A stretch of 64,000 nucleotides of DNA from Sardina pilchardus (Eukaryota > Chordata > Actinopteri > Clupeiformes > Clupeidae). The number at the start of each line of letters is the position of its first letter. The stretch's first letter is position 1. Under the pieces are notes generated by a model that had not been told where the DNA came from, made no database searches, and saw nothing but the letters and a program-made list of their open reading frames with translations. Of this stretch, positions 34,158 through 45,362 are shown in pieces. A program made the position numbers and the translations under genes. The DNA is taken from assembly GCF_963854185.1 (NCBI RefSeq), contig NC_085007.1, positions 24,462,968 to 24,526,967 of the forward strand, read 5' to 3'.

Positions 34158-34784
34158 CTTATTATTCTTCTTCTAACGCACGCAATTTAGCTTCAACCGC
34201 TTAACGTAGAAACTCCATTCAAACTATGTCGCGTAGGTCTTACTTACGCGATGTGGGCAAAGTATTTTTCAACTTTGTAACTTTTATACTTTTTAAACTA
34301 TTAGTTAAAAACTATTACAATTTCCCCCATAGACTTAACATTGCTCATTATGACATCACGGCAGCAATTAGAATCTTATGCCAGGTGGCCGGCCACCTGG
34401 GCACCAACTGTCAGTTTCTCTGGCTTTAAGCATGCAGTCTCTCAGAAGACTACATATCCTGTTAACTGTTTCCTCTGTCCACAACTGTTTCAAAATAAAA
34501 GTCCTCACTGCAATAATACACCATTAAATCATTTAACCATTGAAACTACTCAACTATTTAACTGTTCAACCATTACAACTGTCAGTTATCATCAACTATG
34601 CCTCCAGTCAACTATATGAAACCTCCATGTACCTAGCAACCAACATAGCAACCATTAAAATTAAGCGTTTATGACCGTTTCCATAGCAACCAACATGATT
34701 ACACTGCAGTAACTTCTTGTTTCCTGATAGTGGCCACAATGAATACCCTTGCAACAAATGTTTAAAGATAAAAGTCCGCACTAG

Positions 34785-35255
34785 CAAGTTAGCTAGTTAG
34801 CATGGTTAGCATAGTTAGCATTTTTAGCATAACTGCTAGAAATTATTGGCTAAGTTAGCTAATCAACCTGGTTAGCATGTTTAGCATAACTGCAAAAAAT
34901 CATCAACTAAGTTAGCTAATCAACCTGGTTAGCATTGTTGGCATTTTTAACATTGTTAGCATAGTTAGCATTTTTAGCATTATTGCTAGAAATCATTAGT
35001 TAAGTTAGCTAATCAACCTGGTTAGCAATGTTAGTTTAAGTTAGCATTGTTACCATAGTTAGCATTGCTAGCATAGTTAGCATTTTTAGCATAACTGTTA
35101 GAAATCATTAGCTAAGTTAGCTAATCAACCTGGTTAGAACTGTGAGCATAGTTAGCATAGTTAACATTTTTACCATAACTGCATGAAATCAGTAGCTAAG
35201 TTAACCAATCAACCTGGTTATCATTGTTACCATAGTTAACATTTGAACATGAATA
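34785..35255. repeat. GTTAGCAT-type minisatellite, unit 1
   Basis: Interspersed repeats of GTTAGCAT with AT-rich variants, organised in a higher-order period around AAATCAT..(C/G)TAAGTTAGCTAATCAACCTGG. The array is longest in unit 1 and shortest in units 3 and 4. Confidence 0.9.
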
Positions 35256-35736
35256 GAAATCATTAGTTAAATTAGAACTGGAATGTTTCAGCTTTAAACT
35301 GTCTACCTTCACACCATCAACTCTCTGTAAACTATGCAACTACCATGTTTACCCTAGCTACACCTTAGTAACCATATCTACATTATCTATCTATTTTTGC
35401 ATTTTCATGCACTGGTAATTCCTTGGAATTGCATTTCTAGTTATTACAGTGCATGAAAATGCACTGTACTGTTCTTCCTAGGTTTCTTATTATTCCAACT
35501 TCTTCTAACGCTCGCAATTCAGCTTGAACCGTTTAACGTAGAAACTTGATTCAAACTTTGTTAAGTAGGTCTTACTAAGGAGACCTGTGCAATATATTTT
35601 TCAACTTTGTAACTTTTATACTTTTTAAACTGTAAATTAAAAACTATTAAACATTTTCCCATAGACTTAACATTGCTCATTATGACATCACGGCAGCAAT
35701 TAGAATGTTACGCCAGGTGGCCAGTCCAGGTGCAGC

Positions 35737-35767
<31 letters not shown>

Positions 35768-36243
35768 TTTAAACTGGCTCTCTTGAGACTACATTTTCTG
35801 TTCCCCTGTATCAACGGTATCAACATAAGTCTTCCTAATTCCATCCAACTTTCTATCCATTCATCTTCTTCAAACCATTCACTCATCCACCCATTCTAAA
35901 CAGTCTGCCTATCAACATCAATTAGACGATCTACATTCAACTTTGAAACAATCTACTCTGTCTCAGGCCTGGCTCTCTTAAGACTAGCCAGTTAAATTGA
36001 TTACACCTGTATCTGTATCCACTACTCTCTCAGTAGAGAGCTGTGTCTCTCCATTCTACAAGAATATAAGGCACATTCCATCCAACTTTCTATCCATTCA
36101 TCTTCTTCAGACCATTCACTCATCCACCCATTAAACTGTTTATCAACATCCATTAAACTCTCTGTCTATCAACATTAATTAGACTAGCTACATTCAACTT
36201 TTAAATGATTTACTCTGTCTCAGGCTTTAAGCGTACACTCTGG

Positions 36244-37097
36244 GGGCCAGATGTACTAACGTTTTGCGCCCATTTCAGGCGTAACGTGCGCGTATAAACA
36301 TGGGGATGGTATGTACAAACACGCCGCAATGAGAGAAACGCGCAGACAGCATGCCGTGGGAGCTGAGAATGGCTATTTGCGCTTTTCCGTGTCATGCATA
36401 TTAATTCCTGGGCGGATCAGCTGAAAATGGATGTAACGCGCAAGTACAGGGGAGGAGAGGTGCTAATAGCCTAGCGATTGATTAAGTATTCCGCCTTATG
36501 TATGAAAACAGCGCACGTCTACTTTGCGTTTAAAAACTTCCGCCTTCTGAAAGCAGGTGTAATCCAAATTGCGGTTAAATGCGTCTATTAGAAAAACGTT
36601 TAGAGTCAGCTGAATCAATATTCAGAGCATCAGTTTTCTTCATTATACTATGTCAAAAGCAACCTTAACTTTTGTTTGCCTCTCTAAAATCGTATTTTCT
36701 CTTTCACGACATAGCCTACACTTCCCAATCTGTTAGACAGGCATTACTGTAAGTCATACCCGTCTACCAGCAGTAAATAGTTCACAAGTATTTTTTTTAA
36801 GTGGATTAGTAGAACTTCAAGGCCTACTCTGTCTGTCGCTGCTCATTGACATCTCTTTGTCTCATGTATGATCGCTAAACTTGGATTCTTTTTAATATTG
36901 CAATATTCAACTGCGCTTGTGGTTCAGCAGCTCTGCACACGCAACTAGCGTTGAGGGGGCGAGAACGGGCGGGGATGACCGCAGTTAACGTAATGAAGTG
37001 ACAGCTTAGTAAATTCCACGCAATATAGCCAAGCACAGCGTTCGCATTCTGCGTTTACAAAAACTCGCTGTTAGCGCTGTGTTAGTACATCTGGCCC
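36244..37097. mobile_element. GGCC-ended non-autonomous DNA transposon in unit 2
   Basis: The ends GGGCCAGATGTACTAACG and GTTAGTACATCTGGCCC are inverted repeats. The duplication can be read as TGG (36241-36243 and 37098-37100) or as CTGGG outside GGCC. Unit 3 has the corresponding near-empty site at about 40140-40155. 854 bp, non-coding. Confidence 0.88.
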
Positions 37098-37167
37098 TGG
37101 GTCTCTTAAGACTAGCCAGTTAAATTGATTACACCTGTATCAACAACTCTCAGAGAGCTGTATCAGA

Positions 37168-38078
37168 AGCTGCGTTTCCATTACAAATATGCGCAAAAAC
37201 TTTGTCGATATTGTCTTAATGTCGAATATCACAATTTTCGCAATTGCGGTGTTTCCATTACATTCGGCTAACTAAATTAAGATCTCGTGTATTCTCGCGT
37301 GCTGTAAGTCATTAGGAGACATGGTGGTTATCAACATTACCCAGATTTAGCCATAGGGATTTAGCCTACACTAAATGCATTCAAATTGCCACCACGGCAC
37401 GCTGATTATCAGTCAATAGGCTATAAGCCATCAGCGGAGGAGGCCTACGTTTTGGTGGGGCAGAAACATAAAATTAAAAATGACATATTTCACAGGAGTT
37501 TGTTGTAGTAGGCCTATGCTTAAATCATGTCACAGCCATGTCAGTGGAATATTTCGTAGATCAGCCCAGTTGATTAGTTTCTAAAACAATCTAGATTCTA
37601 GATTTCTTTCAGCACCGTTCTCATCACGTTAAACCAGCAAAGCATAGCAACGTTGTTGCTATGGGTAAACAAAACTAGTTGCGTAGCCTATGCAGCGTTT
37701 TTGAGAAAGTGTTGTCGGCAAGTTCACAGCTGTGGATTCAACATTTTAGAATGACACGAGCCACTTTTAATGAAAAAAAAAATATTGTTTTACATTATTC
37801 TCCCGGTGCCACTTCCTGTCGGCAGTCTTCTTCGTCGGTTTCGTTTCTCCTAACATCCGGTTGTTGGATCACGTGACTCGTCAGATGCGAAAAAAGTGTT
37901 TCCATTGCAGTTTTGCGAAATATACAAATTTCGATACGCTCGAAATACCACCTCACCCGAGCGCAAAAACTTTTTATCGAAACATGTGAGTTTTTTCGAA
38001 ATGTGTGTGTTTCCATTAAGCACATTTCTTTTCGCAGCTCTTAATTTGCGCAATTTAATGGGTAATGAAAACGCAGCT
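37168..38078. mobile_element. AGCTGCG-ended DNA transposon in unit 2, 3-bp duplication
   Basis: The ends AGCTGCGTTTCCATTAC and GTAATGAAAACGCAGCT are inverted with one mismatch. AGA flanks both sides (37165-37167 and 38079-38081). Unit 3 has the near-empty site (TATCAG..TCTCTC) at about 40210-40222. 911 bp, no transposase. A 3-bp duplication suggests a PIF/Harbinger-like origin (inference). Confidence 0.85.
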
Positions 38079-38277
38079 AGAGTCTCTCTTAACAAGAATA
38101 TAAGGCACATTCCATCCAACCTTCTATCCATTCATCTTCTTCAGACCATTCACTCATCCACCCATTAAACTGTCAATCAATATCTATTAAACAATCTGCC
38201 TATCAACATCCATTAAACATTCTATCTATCAACATTAATTAGACTATCTACATACAACTTTTAAAGTATTTACTGTG

Positions 38278-38401
38278 GGTGCCTCTCAAGCAGCGTTTAT
38301 ATGCCCTCCCTCGCTCCTCGATCCTCAATGATCTACATAAAGAAAGATCAGTGAGGATCGAGGAGCGAGAGAGGACGCGTAAACACTATATGAGAGGCAC
38401 C
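38278..38401. mobile_element. Foldback hairpin element, short form (unit 2)
   Basis: A 124-bp near-palindrome GGTGCCTCTCA...TGAGAGGCACC; the arms contain CTCGCTCCTCGATCCTCA and its complement. The same locus in unit 3 carries a longer form. Confidence 0.8.
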
Positions 38402-38775
38402 TTCTGTCTCAGGCTTTAAGCATACAATCTCATTAAGACTACAGATCCTGTTTCACTACTTCCTTTGTCCACAACTGTTTCAAAATAAAGGTCCTCACTG
38501 CAATAATACACTATTAAATCATTTAACCATTGTAACTACTCAACTATTTAACTGTTCAACCATTCCAACTGTCAGTTATCAACTAGAACTATGCCTCCAG
38601 TCAACTACACGAAAACTCCATGTACCTAGCAACCAATATATCAACCATTAAAATTAAGTGTTTATGACCGTTTCCATAGCAACCAACATGATTATACTGC
38701 AGTAACTTCTTGTTTCCTGATAGTGGCCACCATGGATACCCTAGCAACAAATGTTTCAAAATAAAAGTCCTCACT

Positions 38776-39190
38776 AGCAAGTTAGCATGGTTAGCATAGT
38801 TAACATAGTTAGCATTTTTAGCATAACTGCAAAAAACATCAACTAAGTTAGCTAATCAACCTGGTTAGCATTGTTAGCAATTTTAGCATTGTTAGCATAG
38901 TTAGCATTTTTAGCATTATTGCTAGAAATCATCAGTTAAGTTAGCTAATCAACCTGGTTAGCATTGTTAGTTTAAGTTAGCATTGTTACCATAGTTAGCA
39001 TTGCTAGCATAGTTAGCATGTTTAGCATAACTGCTAGAAATCATTAGCTAAGTTAGCTAATCAACCTGGTTAACACTGTGAGCATAGTTAGCATAGTTAA
39101 CATTTTTACCATTACTGCATGAAATCAGTAGCTAAGTTAACCAATCAACCTGGTTATCATTGTTACCATAGTTAACATTTTAACATGAAT
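38776..39190. repeat. GTTAGCAT-type minisatellite, unit 2
   Basis: Same motif family and higher-order layout as in unit 1. Confidence 0.9.
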
Positions 39191-40408
39191 AGTAATCATT
39201 AGTTAAGTTAGAACTGGGAATGTTTCAGCTTTAAACTGTCTACCTTCACACTATCAACTCTCTGTAAACTATGCAACCACCATGTTTACCCTAGCTACAC
39301 CTTAGTAACCATATCTACATTTTCTATCAATTTTTGCATTTTCATGCACTGGTAATTCCTTGGAATTGCATTTCTAGTTATTAAACTTCTTCTTCTAACG
39401 CTCGCAATTCAGCTTCAACCGTTTAACGTAGAAACTTCATTCAAACTTTGTTGCGTAGGTCTTGCTTATGCCATATGTGCTTTGTATTTTTCAACTTTGT
39501 AACTTTTATACTTTTTAAACTATTAGTTAAAAACTATCACCATTTCCCCCATAGACTTAACATTGCTCATTATGACATCACGGCAGCAATTAGAATGTTA
39601 CCCCAGCTGGTCAGCCACCTGGGCACCAACTGTCAGTTTCTCTCAGGCTCCTCTCTGAAGACTACATATTCTGTTCCCCTGTATCCTCTGCGCACAACAG
39701 TATCAAAATAAGTCCTCCTAATTCCATCCAACTTTATATCCATTCATCTTCTTCAAACCATTCACTCATCCACCCATTCTAAACAGTCTGCCTATCAACA
39801 ACATCAATTAGACGCTCTACATTGAACTTTTAAACAATCTACTCTGTCTCAGGCTGGCTCTCTTAAGACTAGCCAGTTAAATTGATTACACCTGTATCTG
39901 TATCCACTACTCTCAGTAGAGAGCTGTGTCTCTCCATTCTACAAGAATATAAGGCACATTCCATCCAACATTCTATCCATTCATCTTCTTCAGACCATTC
40001 ACTCATCCACCCATTAAACTGTCTATCAACATCTATTAAACAATCTGTCTATCAACATCCATTAAACTCTCTGTCTATCAACATTAATTAGACTATCTAC
40101 ATTCAACTTTTAAATTATTTACTGTCTCAGGCTTTAAGAGTACACGCTGGCTCTCTTAAGACTAGCCAGTTAAATTGATTACACCTGTGTCAACTACTCT
40201 CAGAGAGCTGTATCAGTGTCTCTCTTAACAAGAATATAAGGCACATTCCATCCAACCTTCTATCCATTCATCTTCTTCAGACCATTCACTCATCCACCCA
40301 TTAAACTGTCAATCAATATCTATTAAACAATCTGCCTATCAACATCCATTAAACATTCTGTCTATCAACATTAATTAGACTATATACAACTTTTAAAGTA
40401 TTTACTGT

Positions 40409-40582
40409 GGGTCCCTCTCAAGCAGTGTTTATATGTCCTCCCTCGCTCCTCGATCCTCAATGATCTACATAAAGAAAGATAGAAGAAGGGCTAGACTATC
40501 CCATTGTTGCCGCTCCATCATTCTTTATGTAGATCAGTGAGGAGCGAGAGAGGACGCGTAAACGCTATATATGAGAGGCACC
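40409..40582. mobile_element. Foldback hairpin element, long form (unit 3)
   Basis: Same ends and position as 38278-38401, but the loop region is longer (GAAGAAGGGCTAGACTATCC and more), giving 174 bp. Confidence 0.8.
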
Positions 40583-40961
40583 TTCTGTCTCAGGCTTTAA
40601 GCATACAATCTCATTAAGACTACAGATCCTGTTTCACTACTTCCTCTGTCCACAACTGTTTCAAAATAAAGGTCCTCACTGCAATAATACACTATTAAAT
40701 CATTTAACCACTGAAACTACTCAACTATTGAACTGTTCAACCATTCCAACTGTCAGTTATCATCCACTATGCCTCCAATCAACTACATGAAACCTCCATG
40801 TACCTAGCAACCAACATAGCAACCATTAAAATTAAGTGTTTATGACCGTTTCCATAGCAACCAACATGATTATACTGCAGTAACTTCTTGTTTCCTGATA
40901 GTGGCCACCATGGATACCCTAGCAACAAATGTTTCAAAATAAAAGTCCTCACTAGCAAGTT

Positions 40962-41245
40962 AGCTAGTTAGCATGGTTAGCATAGTTAGCATTGTTAGCA
41001 TTTTTAGCATAACTGCAAAAAATCATAAACTAAGTAAGCTAATCAACCTGGTTAGCATTGTTAGCAAATTTAGCATTGTTAGCATAGTTAGCATTTTTAG
41101 CATTACTGCTAGGAATCATCGGTTAAGTTAGCTAATCAACCTGGTTAGCATTTTTAGTAAAGTTAGCATTGCTAGCATAATAAGCATTTTTAGCGTAACT
41201 GCTAGAAATCATTAGCTAAGTTAGCTAATCAACATTTTAACATGA
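40962..41245. repeat. GTTAGCAT-type minisatellite, unit 3
   Basis: A shorter version of the unit 1 array. Confidence 0.9.
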
Positions 41246-41433
41246 ATAGAAATCATTAGTTAAGTTAGAACTGGAACGTTTCATCTTTAAACTGTCTACC
41301 TTCACACTATCAACTCTCTGTAAACTATGCAACCACCATGTCTACCCTAGCTACACCTTAATAACCATATCTACATTATCTATCTATTTTTGCATTTTCA
41401 TGCACTGGTAATTCCTTGGAATTGCATTTCTAG

Positions 41434-42537
41434 TTAAACTTCTTCTAACGCTCGCAATTCAGCTTCAACCGTTTAACGTAGAAACTTCATTCAAACGTTG
41501 TTGCGTAGGTCTTGCTTATGCCATGTGTGCTTTGTATTTTTCAACTTTGTAACTTTTATACTTTTTAAACTATTAGTTAAAAACTATTACAATTTCCCCC
41601 ATAGACTTAACATTGCTCATTATGACATCACGGCAGCAATTAGAATCTTACGCCAGGTGGCCGGCCACCTGGGCACCAACTGTCAGTTTCTCTGGCTTTA
41701 AGCATACAGTCTCTCAGAAGACTACACATATCCTGTTAAACTGTTTCCTCTGTCCACAACTGTTTCAAAATAAAAGTCCTCAATGCAATAATACACTATT
41801 AAATCATTTAACCATTGAAACTACTCAACTATTGAACTGTTCAACCATTCCAACTGTCAGTTATCATCCACTATGCCTCCAGTCAACTACATGAAACCTC
41901 CATGTACCTAGCAACCAACATAGCAACCATTGAAATTAAGTGTTTATGACTGTTTCCATAGCAACCAACATGATTATACTGCAGTAACTTCTTGTTTCTT
42001 GATAGTGGCCACCATGGATACCCTAGCAACAAATGTTTCAAAATAAAAGTCCTCACTAGCAAGTTAACTAGTTAGCATGGTTAGCATTGTTAGCATAGTT
42101 AGCATTTTTAGCATAACTGCAAAAAATCATCAACTAAGTTAGCTAATCAACCTGGTTAGCATTGTTAGCAAATTTAGCATTGTTAGCATAGTTAGCATTT
42201 TTAGCATTATTGCTAGAAATCATCGGTTAAGTTAGCTAATCAACCTGGTTAGCATTGTTAGTAAAGTTAGCATTGCTAGCATAATTAACATTTTTAGCGT
42301 AACTGCTAGAAATCATTAGCTAAGTTAGCTAATCAACATTTTAACATGAATAGAAATCATTAGTTAAGTTAAAACTGGAATGTTTCAGCTTTAAACTGTC
42401 TACCTTCACACTATCAACTCTCTGTAAACTACGCAACAACCATGTTTACCCTAGCTACACCTTAGTAACCATATCTACATTATCTATCTTGTTTTGCATT
42501 TTCATGCACTGGTAATTCCTTGGAATTGCATTTCTAG
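41434..42537 (+). mobile_element. Helitron-like unit 4
   Basis: It follows unit 3's CTAG, again without the ACAGTGCATG tip, and ends with the hairpin and CTAG at 42534-42537. 1104 bp, close to the core of unit 1. A TTAA-family fragment begins right after it. Confidence 0.65.
42058..42350. repeat. GTTAGCAT-type minisatellite, unit 4
   Basis: Similar in length and order to the unit 3 array. Confidence 0.9.
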
Positions 42538-42844
42538 TTTTGGACTCTCTATCCGACCACATAAAGACGTGGGGATACTTCGGTTTGGCTTTAGGGACCC
42601 TCTACTCACTACCACGTAAGTGTAGTGTTGGTTGGAACAGTAGAAGAGGTATAAAAATAGCGTTTTGTAGCGGCGAAAGGACTTGCCCCGGTCACTTCCA
42701 GGCTAACGAGTTTTGGCTAAAAACGGTGAACTCGAACTTTCTCAAAATACACCCGAATGACATGATTTTGGTGTCAACTCAACGTATGTACTCCCAATAG
42801 TCCGAAAAATTGATCTAAAGTGCATTTCACTCCGGATTATCCCT
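42538..42844. mobile_element. One-armed copy of a TTAA palindrome family (copy 3)
   Basis: It begins GGACTCTCTATCCGACCAC at the edge of unit 4 and ends CACTCCGGATTATCCCT next to TTAA (42845-42848). It lacks the TTTCCGGAAA hairpin present in copies 1 and 2. Confidence 0.75.
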
Positions 42845-43250
42845 TTAAGACCGTGCATTTGGATAACAAAGAGATGAATTTACTCACGTTACCTAACGGC
42901 TCTGTAGGATAGATTGACGAAACGTTCTGCACAAGCATTCGTTTTCCATGAACTTGTTCCATTAAGTCTACTAGTACAGCAGTCAACAGTAGTAAACACG
43001 TAGTAGCCTACAACAACAGTAGTAAACACTGCTAGTTACCACAAAACGAGTGGAAGAGCCAGGCTGGCCGCACGTAGATCTCCTAGGCACTTATACCAAT
43101 GATTTCCATGCAAACTGAAAATTGGACGAGGAGTTGTGTTGGATTAATCCATTTACAGCGATTAGAGTGGCACCTGGAAATGATTCATTCATTCATATGT
43201 CACGGGCGGAAAAAAATGTTTGGGTGTGAGGTCTCTGTTAGAACTAATAG

Positions 43251-44009
43251 AGAGCCAAAGTCACGCCCTTCTACTTCCGGTCTATGGGACTTATTTTACG
43301 ATTTTTTATGCATGGGAGTCAATGGAGAGATAACAATTATTTTTTGGTCCCGTTCGAGTTGGACCGTGCATTTCACATATGATGTGTGGGAATTTAAAAG
43401 ATAATTTTTCACATTAATAAAGTTCTGTTTTTCATTAGACTTTAAAAGTTATCTAAGTTTTGTGCGAATCCGTTCAGTGGACTACATTTCTCGTCTCAAA
43501 CGATGCACGTCACCAACTGAGCCACCAACTAGCAAACGAGAGGCTGGCTAGTTAGATAGCTATTATGCTAGTTAACGGTTACATCTTGCTGCCAGCTAAG
43601 TCACTTAACAGTAGTGTTTGTACAGTAGTCTATGAATGAAATACAACTTATCTGATGTGTTTAATCCTCTGACTCATGATATTTTCATCGGCAAGGGGGA
43701 AGCTCAAATAAGACCTGTTGCTGGCGCCCGTGGCAGTGAATTGGTCTAACGTCACTAACGCGACTGATGTGTTTGTAGTCGTTGGAAACACGATCTTTCA
43801 CAATGTTGTAATTCACTAGTTACGACATACTTTTCAATTGTCTTTACATGAAAAATTGTCATTAAAATTGACAAACATCATATGGGTAATTCAAGGCACA
43901 AGACAATCGAGACCAGAAAATAATTTATATTTCTCCATTGACTGCCATTGAAAAAAAATCCAAAGATAGGTCCCATGGAGGCAATCGGAAGGGGCGGGAC
44001 TTCGGCTCT
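43251..44009. mobile_element. DNA element with about 100-bp imperfect terminal inverted repeats
   Basis: The left end AGAGCCAAAGTCACGCCC and the complement of the right end (AGAGCCGAAGTCCCGCCC) are followed by matching TATGGGAC/CATGGGAC and GTCAATGGAGA segments. Non-coding interior; duplication unclear. Confidence 0.7.
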
Positions 44010-44202
44010 ATACAGCCTAGGCTAGTGTCACGGGGTGACTAGATGGGGAACAATTTGACTGGGGATGCAGTTCTCATTGGGAAACAGAAAGTGGGGCACC
44101 AAGATGGCCGCCTCCAATTGGATTCATTGTTTACTAATTAGCCACAGGTGTGCTAGTTTAGTGGTGGTGGTTGTGATTGGGGCACTTTGGTGGGGTTTAG
44201 CC

Positions 44203-44210
44203 TTTTATAC
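44203..44210 (+). promoter_or_regulatory. TATA box of the solo LTR
   Basis: TTTTATAC about 180 bp from the LTR start, followed by GC-richer sequence where transcription would begin. Confidence 0.5.
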
Positions 44211-44804
44211 AGCTCAGACGGACACGGGAGGGAGTGGGGTGACGAAGACGTGCTTCGCAGTGACCGAATACAGTCGTGGACTGGACGGCACGGAATCTAG
44301 ACTGAACCGCTGTTGCTGACGTGCTAGCCTATTGCCCTGGGCGGCGTACGTGTGGAGGCCTGCGAGAACGGACACGAGAGGGGTGGAATCGTCTGCCCCT
44401 CGTTAAGTTAAGTGGATCTCACCTACTCACCCTCTGTGTTTGAACCGTGTTGTGCTGTAACTACTACACGACATCTGAGGCCTGGCCGTTCTGTATTCCT
44501 CTCCCCGCCCTCACAGTGGACCGACGGAGACCGAGGTGGTCGTGCTACTTACACCGGGAGGATTCCGACACATACGGCACGGTGGACCAGGAGGGGGGTG
44601 AAGACGTTCACCCCTCACCAAGCTAAGTGACTCTCCTCTATTTTTACGCTCTGGCTCCGGCCCACTCTGGTGCTAGATCTCCGCTCCGCCTCTCCCTCTG
44701 GATGTGACTCGGTCGTCAGAAGGCTGGACTGTTTATGTAGCAATTCACCCTGTTGTCACTTCAGCCCCAGCTTATTAGCCTAGCGTGTGTGTGTGTGTTT
44801 GCGG

Positions 44805-45076
44805 TGTGCCTTATAACCTTAATAGTGTGTTGTGCAACTTGCTGTGCCCTAGCTCTAACAGTGCGCTGTGAAACTGTGCTTGTGCCTTATAACCTTAATA
44901 GTGTGCTGTGTAACTTGCTGTGCCCTAGCTCTAACAGTGCGCTGTGAAACTGTGCCTGTGCCTTATAGCCTTAATAGTGTGCTGTGTAACTTGCTGTGTC
45001 CTAGCTCTATTAGTGCGCCGTGAAACTGTGCTTGTGCCTTATAGCCTTGATTGCGTGCTGTGTAAATGTGCTGTGG
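44805..45076 (+). repeat. 76-bp tandem repeat inside the LTR
   Basis: TGTGCCTTATA starts at 44805, 44881, 44957 and 45033, an exact 76-bp period. The fourth copy is partial. Copies differ by a few bases. Confidence 0.95.
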
Positions 45077-45356
45077 TACCTAAAAGCTAACCTGGTCATG
45101 GGTGGTGAAGTAGACTAGTGGGGTGTATTGGGACCAGGCTAAATCTGTGCCCCCTCCATCTCTGTTGCACAGAACAGCTTCCAGTCGGAGACCTGAGCGC
45201 GGCCAATGCTCCTGCAAGTGGAGGTGGTATAGGCCACTACCAGAGCGGACTAACCTGGACTGAGCACTGGACTGTTCCATGGACTAAATATTGGAGTTCG
45301 CTGGACTTTACATCACACCTTTTTATATTGCATTGCCTTATTTTAACTCTTGTATC

Positions 45357-45362
45357 AATAAA
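45357..45362 (+). terminator. Poly(A) signal of the solo LTR
   Basis: AATAAA about 110 bp before the LTR end, where an R/U5 boundary would be expected. Confidence 0.6.

Larger units (their letters stand above)
34011..35440 (+). mobile_element. Helitron-like unit 1
   Basis: The unit starts with ACAGTGCATGAAAATGCACT (repeated three times, see 34011-34157) and ends with a short hairpin (AATTCC-TT-GGAATT), four more bases GCATTT, then CTAG and T. A hairpin shortly before CTAG is the 3' signature of rolling-circle (Helitron-like) elements. The CAGTGCATGAAAATGC near the start is repeated inverted near the end (GCATTTTCATGCACTG), a subterminal inverted repeat of the kind described for Helentron/Helitron2 elements. 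The interior holds a GTTAGCAT minisatellite. No Rep/helicase coding. Confidence 0.65.
35441..39377 (+). mobile_element. Helitron-like unit 2 (expanded, carries three insertions)
   Basis: It joins directly to the CTAG end of unit 1 and begins TTATTACAGTGCATGAAAATG; it ends with the same hairpin and CTAG at 39374-39377. It is 3937 bp long because it contains two DNA transposons (36244-37097 and 37168-38078), a foldback element (38278-38401) and repeated CATCCAACTTTCTATCCATTC modules that unit 1 lacks. Confidence 0.65.
39378..41433 (+). mobile_element. Helitron-like unit 3
   Basis: It follows unit 2's CTAG with TTATTAAACTTC, lacks the ACAGTGCATG tip, and ends with the hairpin and CTAG at 41430-41433. 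Without the two transposons found in unit 2 it provides the comparison site for both. 2056 bp. Confidence 0.65.

Noticed and set aside
34785..35255. CRISPR-like array in the GTTAGCAT repeats
   Set aside because: Repeats are short, variable and without unique spacers of regular length, and the DNA is eukaryotic. It is a minisatellite.
34226..41701. Similar 67-87 residue open frames at 34226, 39448 and 41498 that look conserved
   Set aside because: They recur because they lie in the same position of the Helitron-like units. The composition is AT-driven (FFNFVTFILF), there is no known domain, and the frame ends differ between copies.
31172..42800. Shared open frames near 31172-31387 and 42540-42800
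   Set aside because: They fall in the arms of a non-coding TTAA palindrome family, where both strands of the repeat give incidental frames.
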